A stretch of DNA of 9,471 nt from SHWC01 sp945902735 (GTDB lineage Bacteria > Pseudomonadota > Alphaproteobacteria > UBA828): positions 1 to 9,471 of the forward strand of contig CAMDNF010000097.1 in the NCBI GenBank assembly GCA_945902735.1. Reading direction: 5' to 3'. A program made the position numbers and the translations under genes. The notes below the pieces were generated by a model. The model saw only the letters and a program-made list of their open reading frames with translations, did not search any database and was not told where the DNA came from. Of the stretch, positions 1-6,794 are shown piece after piece. The stretch's first letter is position 1; each line of letters begins with the position of its first letter.

Positions 1-237
1 CAAGACGGGGATGGTCGGCGGGTTGTTTGGCCAGGCGTCGTCCAACGCAAAAGCATCGACAACACCGGGCATGGCGCGCGCCGCCTTGAGATCGATGCGC
101 TTTATGCGGGCGTGGCCATACGGGCTACGCACGATCGCCGCCTGAAGAATGCCGGGCAGCTTGATGTCGTCCACGAAACTGGCCTGGCCGCGCAAATGCC
201 TCGGATCTTCGAGGCGCTTGATGCGCGCGCCCATCAT
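1..237 (-). CDS. Molybdenum hydroxylase large (molybdopterin-binding) subunit, partial N-terminus
   Basis: Only the first 79 codons are in the window; the gene continues past the left edge. The start MMGARIKRLEDPRHLRGQ, followed by FVDDIKLPG (residues 21-29) and RSPYGHARIKRID (37-49), is the standard opening of the xanthine dehydrogenase / CO dehydrogenase large subunit. That subunit carries the molybdopterin-cytosine-dinucleotide cofactor and hydroxylates the substrate. The start is either of two tandem ATGs (237 or 234), 13 nt after the stop of the 2Fe-2S subunit gene; the ribosome site is weak, so translation is probably coupled. Gene order FAD, 2Fe-2S, molybdopterin matches coxMSL. The active-site loop that separates true CO dehydrogenases (AYRCSFR) from other hydroxylases lies outside the window, so the substrate is open. 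I infer an organic, probably heterocyclic, substrate from the neighbouring amidohydrolase and importer. Confidence 0.93.
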   Translation of the reverse strand, partial: MMGARIKRLEDPRHLRGQASFVDDIKLPGILQAAIVRSPYGHARIKRIDLKAARAMPGVVDAFALDDAWPNNPPTIPVL

Positions 238-250
238 GGTGGCACCCAGC

Positions 251-727
251 TCAGCGCTCCCACAGACGATCGGCGGTTTGCACCGCCTTGACGAGGTTGT
301 GATAGCCAGTGCAGCGACAGAGATTGCCCGACAAAGCGTGCCGGATCTCGTCTTCGCTCGGCTTTTTCTTGTGCGCCAGGAACTCCTTCACGGTCAGCAG
401 AATCCCCGGCGTGCAGAAGCCGCATTGCAAGCCGTGCTCCTGCCAGAACGCCTCCTGGATCGGATGCAGCGCACCGTCCTTGGCAAGACCCTCCACCGTA
501 TCGATCGCGGCGCCGTCAACCTGGGCCGCGAACATCAGGCAGGAGCGCACGGTCTGGCCATTAAGCGCGACCGTGCAGCTGCCGCACACGCCATGCTCGC
601 AGCCGACATGGGTGCCGGTCAGGCCCAGATCGTCACGAATGAACTCGGAGAGCAGACGCCGGACCGGAACTCTCCTGGTGTGGCGCGTGCCGTTGACGGT
701 CAATGAAATCGTACGTTCGGTATCCAT
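251..727 (-). CDS. Molybdenum hydroxylase small subunit, 2Fe-2S (CoxS-like)
   Basis: A 158-residue iron-sulfur subunit that passes electrons from the molybdenum centre to FAD. The N-terminal plant-ferredoxin-like domain has C43, C48, C51 (GCEHGVCGSC) and C63. The C-terminal four-helix domain has C102 and C105 (QCGFCTPG) and C137 and C139 (NLCRCTGY). All eight cluster ligands are therefore present, and the length is normal for the family. The start ATG is one base after the stop of the FAD subunit gene (TGAGATG), with a GAGGGGG ribosome site inside the end of that gene, which indicates translational coupling. The family also includes the small subunits of isoquinoline, nicotinate, quinoline and caffeine hydroxylases, and the sequence does not choose between them. 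No signal peptide is seen, so a cytoplasmic enzyme is expected. Confidence 0.97.
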   Translation of the reverse strand: MDTERTISLTVNGTRHTRRVPVRRLLSEFIRDDLGLTGTHVGCEHGVCGSCTVALNGQTVRSCLMFAAQVDGAAIDTVEGLAKDGALHPIQEAFWQEHGLQCGFCTPGILLTVKEFLAHKKKPSEDEIRHALSGNLCRCTGYHNLVKAVQTADRLWER

Positions 728-728
728 C

Positions 729-1619
729 TCAGTGTCCCCCTCGCCCGGCTCCGGCCCGCTTTGCCGCCTCGAGCAGCACCCTGCGGGTCAACAAGTTTGC
801 CAAATGCTTGCGATAGTCGGCCGGCGCGTGGAGATCGGAATTCGGCTCCACGGCTTTTGCGACCCGCTCCGCCACGGCGCGGAGCTTCGCCTCGTCCGGC
901 CGCTCGCCGCGCAGAATCTCGTTGGCGATCGGAGCAGCGTCGAACGGCTTGCTGCCGACGCCGATCAGCGCCAAGCCGGCGCGCGCGACGCGGCCGCCGG
1001 CATCGAGCGCGACCAACGCCCCAACACCGACAAGAGCGAAGTCGCCCTGGCGACGGCTGAACTCGGTGAACGCAGCCCCTGTGCCGGCCGGCCAGCCCGG
1101 CAGGTCGATTGCAATCAGCACCTCATCCGGTTCGAGTGCGGTCGTTAGATTGCTGACGAAGAACTCCCTCGGGCTCAGGGTTCGCTCGCCGCGCGAACCG
1201 CGCACGCGGAGCTTGCCATCGAGTGCCGTCACGACAGCGGGCAGCTCGGCCGCCGGGTCGGCATGGGCGAGGCTTCCGCCGATCGTGCCCCGGTTGCGGA
1301 TCTGCACGTGAGCAACATGCCCGATCGCTTCGTGAAGCAGCGGACAGCGCTCGCGCACCAAAGTGGACTGTTCGAGCGTGCGATGGCGCGTGAGCGCTCC
1401 GATCGAAAGTCCGCCACCATCGAGCGGCCGGATATAGTCGAGTTCGCTGACGCGGTTGATGTCGACCAGATAGCTTGGCCGGGCAACGCGGAAGTTCAGC
1501 AGCGGCAGCAGACTTTGGCCGCCCGCGAGAACTTTGGCCTCGTCGCCATACTGCTTGAGGAGGCCCAAGACCTCACCCAGACTCTGAGGGTCAGCATAGG
1601 CAAATGGTGGTGGTCGCAT
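729..1619 (-). CDS. Molybdenum hydroxylase medium subunit, FAD-binding (CoxM-like)
   Basis: A 296-residue flavoprotein subunit that takes electrons from the 2Fe-2S clusters and hands them to the final acceptor. The two FAD-contact motifs are both present: AGGQSLLPLLNFR (residues 32-44) and TIGGSLAHADPAAELPAV (112-129). A C-terminal CO-dehydrogenase flavoprotein domain follows, with RRQGDFALV (189-197) and the tail DYRKHLANLL (278-287). Length and domain order are normal for the family. The ATG at 1619 gives the usual family start (MRPPPFAYADP) and is preceded by AAATAAAGGG and GGGG. It is the first gene of the hydroxylase operon and overlaps nothing upstream. The 263-nt gap before it holds the repeat and dyads described separately, which suggests that it has its own promoter rather than only read-through from the regulator gene. 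Confidence 0.96.
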   Translation of the reverse strand: MRPPPFAYADPQSLGEVLGLLKQYGDEAKVLAGGQSLLPLLNFRVARPSYLVDINRVSELDYIRPLDGGGLSIGALTRHRTLEQSTLVRERCPLLHEAIGHVAHVQIRNRGTIGGSLAHADPAAELPAVVTALDGKLRVRGSRGERTLSPREFFVSNLTTALEPDEVLIAIDLPGWPAGTGAAFTEFSRRQGDFALVGVGALVALDAGGRVARAGLALIGVGSKPFDAAPIANEILRGERPDEAKLRAVAERVAKAVEPNSDLHAPADYRKHLANLLTRRVLLEAAKRAGAGRGGH

Positions 1620-1626
1620 CCCCTAT

Positions 1627-1636
1627 CCCTTTATTT
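1627..1636 (-). promoter_or_regulatory. Shared leader motif at the ribosome site of the hydroxylase operon
   Basis: On the minus strand this reads AAATAAAGGG, followed by ATAGGGG and the ATG of the FAD subunit gene. The same ten bases occur at 9119-9128 just before the binding protein start. It supplies a purine-rich Shine-Dalgarno sequence and supports the start at 1619. The identity at both operon heads may be chance (10 bp), but it fits a common origin of the two upstream regions. Confidence 0.5.
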
Positions 1637-1727
1637 ACGGCGTCGCGACGTTGAAGCGCGCCGTCGCTTTGTCATTGACCGGACCGACGGACCGGCTTTT
1701 GAGGCGGGATCGCCCCGGCCTGGCATC

Positions 1728-1746
1728 TCAGTGCGAGAGCCACTGA
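1728..1746. promoter_or_regulatory. Dyad TCAGTG-N7-CACTGA in the hydroxylase operon leader
   Basis: A perfect 6-bp inverted repeat with a 7-nt centre, about 109 bp upstream of the FAD subunit start and downstream (in the direction of transcription) of the shared repeat. It could be a second operator or an RNA hairpin in the 5' leader. No matching sequence was found upstream of the transporter operon, so if it is functional it acts only on the hydroxylase genes. Confidence 0.35.
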
Positions 1747-1773
1747 AACGACATCTCTGATGCTGTTCTAAGT

Positions 1774-1844
1774 TTGAGGATAGGAGAAGGCGATCGTTCA
1801 CCACTAGCGGTAAGTCGTGCACGTCATGTTGCTAAAATGGCAAC
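1774..1844 (-). repeat. Copy A of the 71-bp direct repeat upstream of the hydroxylase operon
   Basis: Aligns without gaps to 9212-9282 (offset 7438), with 58 of 71 bases identical by hand count. It lies between the LysR stop and the FAD subunit start, in the same orientation relative to the downstream operon as copy B. Conserved blocks include CGATCGTTC (1791-1799), ACTAGCGG (1803-1810) and TCGTGCACG (1815-1823), plus the dyad at 1828-1844. I could not identify convincing -35/-10 hexamers shared by both copies. Confidence 0.8.
1828..1844. promoter_or_regulatory. Putative LysR-type operator upstream of the hydroxylase operon
   Basis: GTTGC-N7-GCAAC, a perfect 5-bp dyad inside repeat copy A. 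The third base T and the fifteenth base A are separated by 11 bases, which matches the T-N11-A box bound by LysR-type regulators. All ten arm bases are identical in copy B, while four of the seven central bases differ; that is the pattern expected of a protein-binding site. It lies 208 nt before the FAD subunit start. Assignment to the nearby LysR protein is an inference. Confidence 0.6.
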
Positions 1845-1853
1845 ACGGGACCG

Positions 1854-1870
1854 CCCGAAGCGAGGTCGGG
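1854..1870 (-). other. Short hairpin CCCGA-N7-TCGGG after the LysR gene
   Basis: A 5-bp stem with a 7-nt loop, 12 nt past the LysR stop. There is no T-tract behind it, so it is a poor candidate for an intrinsic terminator. It could be a weak 3' stabilising hairpin, or chance in GC-rich DNA. Its centre is 26 bp from the centre of the 1828-1844 dyad. Confidence 0.2.
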
Positions 1871-1882
1871 TTCCGCGTTGAA

Positions 1883-2776
1883 CTAGAGGCTGTTGACGCG
1901 CGCTTCCAGTTCCTGGCAAAACGCCTGGGCCGCTCTCGACGTCAGCCGACCGCGATGAACACTGAGTGTCACGCGCGCTTGGCGAAGGGCCGGGTCGGTC
2001 AATGGGATCGCGACCAACTCGCCCCGATCGCATTCGCGTTTCACCGCAAACTCGGGCAGAATCGTGACGCCCTGATGATCGCGCGCAAACACCTTCGCCA
2101 TCGCGATCGAGTTGATCACCAGCGCGTAGCGCAGTTCGACCCCAGCAGCACGAGCCGCTTTATCGACCAAGCGGCGTGTGCCAAACGACCCATCCAAAAT
2201 TCCGACCGTGGCCTTTTGCAGATGCCGCACCGAGAATCTCTTGTAATTGGCCATGGGATGGTCCGGCGACATGACCGCGACGATGGGCTTGTTCACCGCG
2301 ATGACATGATGAATCTCGCCGTCATGCGGCGGCTCGAAGGCGATGCCTATGTCGCAAACATCAAGCTTCAAGTCGTTAATCACGTCATTGGTGCCGACCG
2401 CTCTCACATCGAACGTGACGCCGGGGTGTTTCATGCGAAATTTTTCGATGGCGCCAAACACGCAACTACCGATCGCGCCCTCGACCGCACTCACCTTGAC
2501 GATACCACGGCGAACACCCTTGATCTCATCGATGTCGCTCTGCGCCAACTCGATGTCGCGCATGATTCGATTGGCATGCCCCCAGAAAGCCTCGCCCTCG
2601 GCGGTCAACACCATGCCGCTGGCGCGCCGCTCGAACAGCGGCGAGCCTACGCCGCGCTCCAAGTTCGTCATGTGGCGACTGACCGCTGACGCCGTGATAT
2701 TGAGACGCCCGGCGGCGCTCCGCACCGAACCGACCCGCGCGACCTCGAGGAAATAGCGCAGCGTGGTCGTATTCAT
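1883..2776 (-). CDS. LysR-type transcriptional regulator
   Basis: A 297-residue protein of typical family length. The N-terminal winged helix-turn-helix is clear: LRYFLEVARVGSVRSAAGRL (residues 6-25), then TASAVSRHMTNLE (28-40) and SPLFERRASGMVLTAEG (45-61), followed by a linker helix. The remainder, from about residue 90, is the two-lobed effector-binding domain. The start ATG at 2776 has GGAGG nine bases upstream, an excellent ribosome site. The gene follows the amidohydrolase by 20 nt on the same strand with no terminator seen, so it is probably the last gene of the transporter operon rather than divergently transcribed as many LysR genes are. It is the only regulator in the window and is the obvious candidate to bind the dyads at 1828-1844 and 9266-9282. 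The effector is probably the imported compound or a product of it (inference). Confidence 0.95.
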   Translation of the reverse strand: MNTTTLRYFLEVARVGSVRSAAGRLNITASAVSRHMTNLERGVGSPLFERRASGMVLTAEGEAFWGHANRIMRDIELAQSDIDEIKGVRRGIVKVSAVEGAIGSCVFGAIEKFRMKHPGVTFDVRAVGTNDVINDLKLDVCDIGIAFEPPHDGEIHHVIAVNKPIVAVMSPDHPMANYKRFSVRHLQKATVGILDGSFGTRRLVDKAARAAGVELRYALVINSIAMAKVFARDHQGVTILPEFAVKRECDRGELVAIPLTDPALRQARVTLSVHRGRLTSRAAQAFCQELEARVNSL

Positions 2777-2796
2777 GGCTCATCGCCTCCGTATGA

Positions 2797-4323
2797 TCAG
2801 CGATTGCGGCCCCAGCGCGGCACGTTGTCGCTGCCCCAGCGATTGATACCGATGTCGGTCTCGGCGCACCGCCGCCACACTTCGGCGAGGAGCGGAATGA
2901 AGGGGCGATTCCGATCCTCCAGCATGACATGCTCCGCCATGATCGCCGGCATCATGTCCCTTAACTCATCGTGCAGGGCAGCCTCGTCGACCCGCGTCAG
3001 CTCGCCATCTTCGACCATGACCTCGCCATTGACGATCACGGTCTCGATTGAGCTGCCATCCTCACAATAGACCAGATGGTTGCGCACGTCATTGAGCGGC
3101 GTGAAGGCGGCGGTTTTCATGTTGAGGATCACCAAATCAGCCCGCTTGCCCGCTTCGAGCGAACCGATCTCGTCTTCCATGAGGACGCTATAGGCGCCAC
3201 CCATGGTCGCGGCGTGCAGCACCTCCTCGGCGGTCAGCCAATAATAGGTGTCGGGCGATGAGATGTTGTGCAACAGCCCGGCCGCTGCCATGACGCTGAA
3301 CATGCGCGGCGTGTCGCTGGTCGAGAGCCCGTCAGACCCGAGCGCGATGTTCACGCCGGCGTCAAGCAGCCGGCGAACCGGGCAGATGCCCGAGCCTAGC
3401 TTGAGGTTTGACAGCACATTATGCACCACCGAGCAGCGCGCCTGGCCCATCAACGCCATGTCTTCGTCGGTCAGCCAGATGCCATGCGCGATCGTGGTGT
3501 TGCGTGTGAGGAGGCCGAGATCGTGCATGTAGCGGATCAACGTCTTGCCGTAGAGCTCCTTGCCGGTCACGGCCTGAACCTTCGATTCGAGAATATGGGT
3601 GTGGTAAGGCACGCCATGAGCGCGCGCGAGCTCGTCGGCGCCGTACATGAGCTCTTCGGTGCAGCGTTGCGGGCCAGACGGCGCGAGCATGAAGCGCAGC
3701 CGACCGGCCCGGTTGTGATGGGTCTTGAAAGCGTCTTTGCAGAAGCTCAAATACGCCGCGACGGTCGGCGGTGTTTGCGCGTCGATCTCACGCCTGAGGT
3801 TCGCCGGCAGCAACTCGTTCAAATAGGCGATCGTATCGGGCAGCTTGCGGTTGATGACGTGGCCCGAGATGCTGGCCCGGATACCGACGTCTTCATAGGC
3901 ATCGAATACCGCGCCTAGCGTTCCCATGGTTTGCAGGGGGAACTCGAGGATGTCGTCCGCGAAGTAGGTGACGCCGTTCTTGATCGCTTCCATCGCGCAG
4001 AGCGCCGAGCGCAGATAAATCATGCGTTCGGTCAGGGTCGGCGTGCCGAGAATGAAATAGGCGAGCGTCAACCACATCTCGAGCGGCATGTTGGCATAGC
4101 GGCCCTTCATGAACGCTTCGGGCGTGTGGATGTGGCCATTGATCAGGCCGGGAATCACCAGGCGGTTGCGGCCGTCGATCATCTTGTCGGCTCGGATTTC
4201 GCCGCCGACTGCGCCAATCGTCTTGATACGTTCGCCCTCGATCAGGATATCGCCCTGAAACGGCTTGCTGCCATGCGTCTTGTCCATGGCGATAATGGTG
4301 GCGCCGCGAATCAGAATTGACAT
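2797..4323 (-). CDS. Metal-dependent amidohydrolase of the guanine/cytosine/s-triazine deaminase superfamily (COG0402-like)
   Basis: A 508-residue hydrolase with the full active-site set of the single-metal deaminase branch: H64 and H66 (NGHIHTP), H243 and E246 (HTHILE), H280 (IAHGIWL) and D331 (GSDGLS). The substrate-pocket stretch VVHNVLSNLKLGSGICPV (residues 299-316) resembles those of s-triazine and purine deaminases. The N- and C-terminal beta-sandwich pieces (ILIRGATIIAMD at 3-14; AGKRADLVIL at 391-400; TVIVNGEVMVEDG at 428-440) are present. The family removes amino, alkylamino or chloro groups from rings, or opens cyclic amides; the exact substrate cannot be assigned. The start at 4323 (MSILIRG) is chosen because GGGAGA lies just upstream and the family begins here; an upstream in-frame start at 4350 would add nine unsupported residues. 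It sits 76 nt after the last transporter gene and 20 nt before the LysR gene. It has no signal peptide. Confidence 0.93.
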   Translation of the reverse strand: MSILIRGATIIAMDKTHGSKPFQGDILIEGERIKTIGAVGGEIRADKMIDGRNRLVIPGLINGHIHTPEAFMKGRYANMPLEMWLTLAYFILGTPTLTERMIYLRSALCAMEAIKNGVTYFADDILEFPLQTMGTLGAVFDAYEDVGIRASISGHVINRKLPDTIAYLNELLPANLRREIDAQTPPTVAAYLSFCKDAFKTHHNRAGRLRFMLAPSGPQRCTEELMYGADELARAHGVPYHTHILESKVQAVTGKELYGKTLIRYMHDLGLLTRNTTIAHGIWLTDEDMALMGQARCSVVHNVLSNLKLGSGICPVRRLLDAGVNIALGSDGLSTSDTPRMFSVMAAAGLLHNISSPDTYYWLTAEEVLHAATMGGAYSVLMEDEIGSLEAGKRADLVILNMKTAAFTPLNDVRNHLVYCEDGSSIETVIVNGEVMVEDGELTRVDEAALHDELRDMMPAIMAEHVMLEDRNRPFIPLLAEVWRRCAETDIGINRWGSDNVPRWGRNR

Positions 4324-4399
4324 GCTTGCTCTCCCGTGATCGGGCCACACTCGGATTTGCGCTCGAGGCGGGCCTCATTTTGTCGCAGCCGCCCGATCG

Positions 4400-5101
4400 T
4401 CAGCGGCGGACGCCGAGATAACGTTGCAGCGGTTCGGGATCGGCGGTCAATGCCTGTGGCGTCGCCTCGTGCCGGATCACGCCATGCTCGAGAAAGACGA
4501 CGCGATCGGCGATCCGCAAAGCAGCTTCGATCTTCTGCTCAACTACCAGCACGGACATCCCGCGCGCCCTCAGGCCGGCGACCGCAGCCATCATCTGCTC
4601 GATGACGCGGGGCATGAGGCCCTCACTCGGCTCGTCGAGCAACAATAGCTTTGGGCCGACGCAAAGCGCCCGCGCGGTTGCCAACATTTGCTGCTCGCCG
4701 CCGCTGAGCGTACCGGCCCGCTGGCGCAGACGCTCATTGAGCACTGGGAAAAGCTCGAGCACCCAGTCATGGGTTTCCTGGCTGGTGTGCTTCACCAGCA
4801 TGCCCATGCGCAGATTTTCCTCCACGCTGAGACGGGGAAACAGACCTCGGCCCTGCGGCACATAGGCGACGCCAAAACGCGGCACGTTGTGGGGGCTGAG
4901 CGCCGTCAGTTCGCTGCCGTCGAGCGCGATACTGCCGGACCGCGGTTTGACCAGCCCCATGATCGCCTTGAGCATGGTCGTCTTGCCCGCGCCATTGCGG
5001 CCGAGTAGCGCCAGAATCTCGCCCGCGGCGATCTGGAGCGAGACCTGGTGCAAAACCTGCACGCCGCCATAGAAGCAATCGATGCGCTCGATCTTGAACA
5101 T
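4400..5101 (-). CDS. Branched-chain amino acid/amide-type ABC transporter ATPase (LivF-like)
   Basis: A 233-residue ATPase, normal for LivF. Walker A GRNGAGKTT (residues 34-42), Q-loop Q83 in VPQGRGLFP, signature LSGGEQQ (132-138) and Walker B LLLLDEP (152-158) are all intact. The usual H-loop histidine is Q189 (VVEQK), which is characteristic of the LivF branch. It drives import together with the LivG-like partner and two permeases. The ATG at 5101 overlaps the LivG-like stop by one base (TGATG); a GTG directly before it at 5104 is an equally possible start. The family transports amino acids, urea, short amides, aromatic acids and other small organic compounds, so the ATPase does not define the substrate. 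Confidence 0.95.
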   Translation of the reverse strand: MFKIERIDCFYGGVQVLHQVSLQIAAGEILALLGRNGAGKTTMLKAIMGLVKPRSGSIALDGSELTALSPHNVPRFGVAYVPQGRGLFPRLSVEENLRMGMLVKHTSQETHDWVLELFPVLNERLRQRAGTLSGGEQQMLATARALCVGPKLLLLDEPSEGLMPRVIEQMMAAVAGLRARGMSVLVVEQKIEAALRIADRVVFLEHGVIRHEATPQALTADPEPLQRYLGVRR

Positions 5102-5844
5102 CACTTCCCCAAATAGGCGCGTTGAACGTCGGGGTTTTGCTCGATCTCCGCCGGGCTGCCCTCGGCGATGATGGCGCCTTTGTCCATGACCGTGATCTTG
5201 TCCGCCAGCGCCAGCACCACGGCCATATTATGCTCGATCAAGAGGATCGTCGCGCGCTTCGAGATGACGCGGATCAAATCGCAGAAGCGCGTGATCTCTT
5301 CCTGTGCCAAACCTTGCGTGGGTTCATCGAGAATCAGAAGCTTGGGCTCGAGCGCCAGCCCCATGGCCACTTCGAGCAGCCGCTGATAGCCATAAGGCAG
5401 CGTGCCCGCAAGCTGTTCCTTGCTCTCGGTCAGCCCGACTTGAGCAAGCGCGATGTCAGCCTGCTCGGCGATGCGGCGTTCACTGAGCGCAAGCGGGTCG
5501 AACAGGCCGCGCATCAGGCGGCGCTGCGCCGAAAGCGCCACGTTCTCGTAGCAGGTCAACGCCTCGTAGATGCTGGTGATCTGGAATGTGTATACGATGC
5601 CCCGATTGACGCGCTGCCAGGCACCAAGGCGCGTGATGTCGCGGCCTTGGAACGAGATGGTTCCCGTGCTCGGCCCGATGCGCCCGCTGATAATGCCGAC
5701 GAGCGTCGACTTGCCCGCGCCGTTCGGCCCGATAATGGCCCTGATCTCGCCGTCCATCAGGCGGAACTCGATGTCGCGCACGGCCTGCAGGCCGCCGAAC
5801 CGTTTGGAGACCGCGTGCGTCTCCAGGAGCGTCACGGCAGCCAT
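5101..5844 (-). CDS. Branched-chain amino acid/amide-type ABC transporter ATPase (LivG-like)
   Basis: A 247-residue ATPase with Walker A GPNGAGKST (residues 39-47), Q-loop Q88 in TFQITSIYE, a LivG-type signature LPYGYQR (149-155), Walker B LLILDEP (169-175) and H-loop H205 (IEHNM). The C-terminal helix ends PDVQRAYLGK, as is typical of LivG. The start at 5844 (MAAVTLLE) overlaps the preceding permease gene by 13 nt; an upstream in-frame start at 5892 would add sixteen residues inside the permease gene and is not supported by family length. The TGA overlaps the next gene as TGATG. The signature has Y where many relatives have Q (LPYGQQ). I regard this as ordinary variation. Confidence 0.94.
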   Translation of the reverse strand: MAAVTLLETHAVSKRFGGLQAVRDIEFRLMDGEIRAIIGPNGAGKSTLVGIISGRIGPSTGTISFQGRDITRLGAWQRVNRGIVYTFQITSIYEALTCYENVALSAQRRLMRGLFDPLALSERRIAEQADIALAQVGLTESKEQLAGTLPYGYQRLLEVAMGLALEPKLLILDEPTQGLAQEEITRFCDLIRVISKRATILLIEHNMAVVLALADKITVMDKGAIIAEGSPAEIEQNPDVQRAYLGK

Positions 5845-6794
5845 GGCACCCACTTCGAGCGGATCGTGCCGACGATTCCCTTGCGAAACCATAGCACCAG
5901 GATCAACAGGACCGCGCCGACCACGAACATATAGCTCTGGGTCAACCCGCTCGAGATGTCGATCAGGTAATACATCAGAGCGCTGCCCACGAGCGGCCCG
6001 AGCGTTGTTCCGATGCCACCGAGCAGCGACCAGAGCATCGGATAGATCGAGTATTGAATCTCGACGAAGGCCGATCCGACATAGGAGAACAGCAGCGCAT
6101 AGATCGCCCCGGAGATGCCGGCGAAGACGCCCGAAATGACGAGCGCGAGAAGCTTATACTTAAAGGTGTCGTAGCCGAGCATCAGCGTGCGCGCTTCGTT
6201 CTCACGGATCGCCATCAGGACGCGCCCGATCGGCGAGCGTATCAGTACGACACACACCAGCAGGCACACCCCGAAGACGATCAGCGCAATATTGTATCTG
6301 ACGTCGGGGTGGCTTAAGGCGAACTTATCCGAGCCCAGTTCGAGCGGGCTGAGCTTGCTCGAAATCACGAAGCCATCATCGCCCGCCGTGATTTCTTTGA
6401 AATAGAGCACCGCCAGAAAGCCGGCCTGCGCCAGCATCAGGGTCACGATCAGGAATGACACGCCGGTGGTGCGGAGCGCGACCGCGCCCACCAGCAGCGC
6501 GAGCATCAGGCTCGCGACGATGCCCATACCGAACGCGGCGAACGGCCCAAAGCCAAGGTATTGGACGGTCAGCCCCGCGCCATACATGCCCGCAGCAAAG
6601 AACATTGCATGGCCGAGGCTGAGGAGACCGGTGTAGCCAAACAAGACATTGTAGCCCATGGCGTACGTGGCCAGCACCATGATGCGGGCGACGCTGTTGT
6701 GATGATATTCCGGCAGAGCAAACTGCAGGACGAACAGAAGCCCGATCACCCCGCCATGAAGCGCAAGCACCTTGATGAGATCGTGACGCCTCAT
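5832..6794 (-). CDS. ABC transporter permease (LivM-like)
   Basis: A 320-residue inner-membrane permease with about ten hydrophobic segments, for example residues 8-27, 81-108, 168-185, 214-237 and 287-303. Family landmarks are GYNVLFGYTGLLSLGHAMFF (residues 47-66) and the cytoplasmic ATPase-coupling loop GRVLMAIRENEARTLMLGYD (190-209), followed by LALVISGVFAGISGAIYAL (216-234). The start is set by an ATGA overlap with the LivH-like stop. A longer open frame reaching upstream to 7259 only reads the LivH-like gene in another frame. It pairs with the LivH-like subunit to form the pore. Confidence 0.95.
   Translation of the reverse strand: MRRHDLIKVLALHGGVIGLLFVLQFALPEYHHNSVARIMVLATYAMGYNVLFGYTGLLSLGHAMFFAAGMYGAGLTVQYLGFGPFAAFGMGIVASLMLALLVGAVALRTTGVSFLIVTLMLAQAGFLAVLYFKEITAGDDGFVISSKLSPLELGSDKFALSHPDVRYNIALIVFGVCLLVCVVLIRSPIGRVLMAIRENEARTLMLGYDTFKYKLLALVISGVFAGISGAIYALLFSYVGSAFVEIQYSIYPMLWSLLGGIGTTLGPLVGSALMYYLIDISSGLTQSYMFVVGAVLLILVLWFRKGIVGTIRSKWVPWLP

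Noticed and set aside
149..1760. Long plus-strand open frames across the hydroxylase genes
   Set aside because: They mirror the minus-strand hydroxylase genes in GC-rich DNA, have no recognisable domains and conflict with clear family motifs on the minus strand.
1631..1822. Minus-strand 63-residue open frame before the hydroxylase operon
   Set aside because: It covers the repeat and leader, begins with a GTG inside the repeat and has a basic, low-complexity tail without ribosome site or domain. More likely non-coding.
1620..1882. Riboswitch (purine or molybdenum cofactor type) in the hydroxylase leader
   Set aside because: No recognisable conserved riboswitch core; the visible structure is the direct repeat and simple dyads.
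4324..4399. Possible promoter or terminator between the LivF-like and amidohydrolase genes
   Set aside because: Only a 4-5 bp GC-rich stem around 4365-4376 without a T-run and no copy of the shared dyad; too weak to call.
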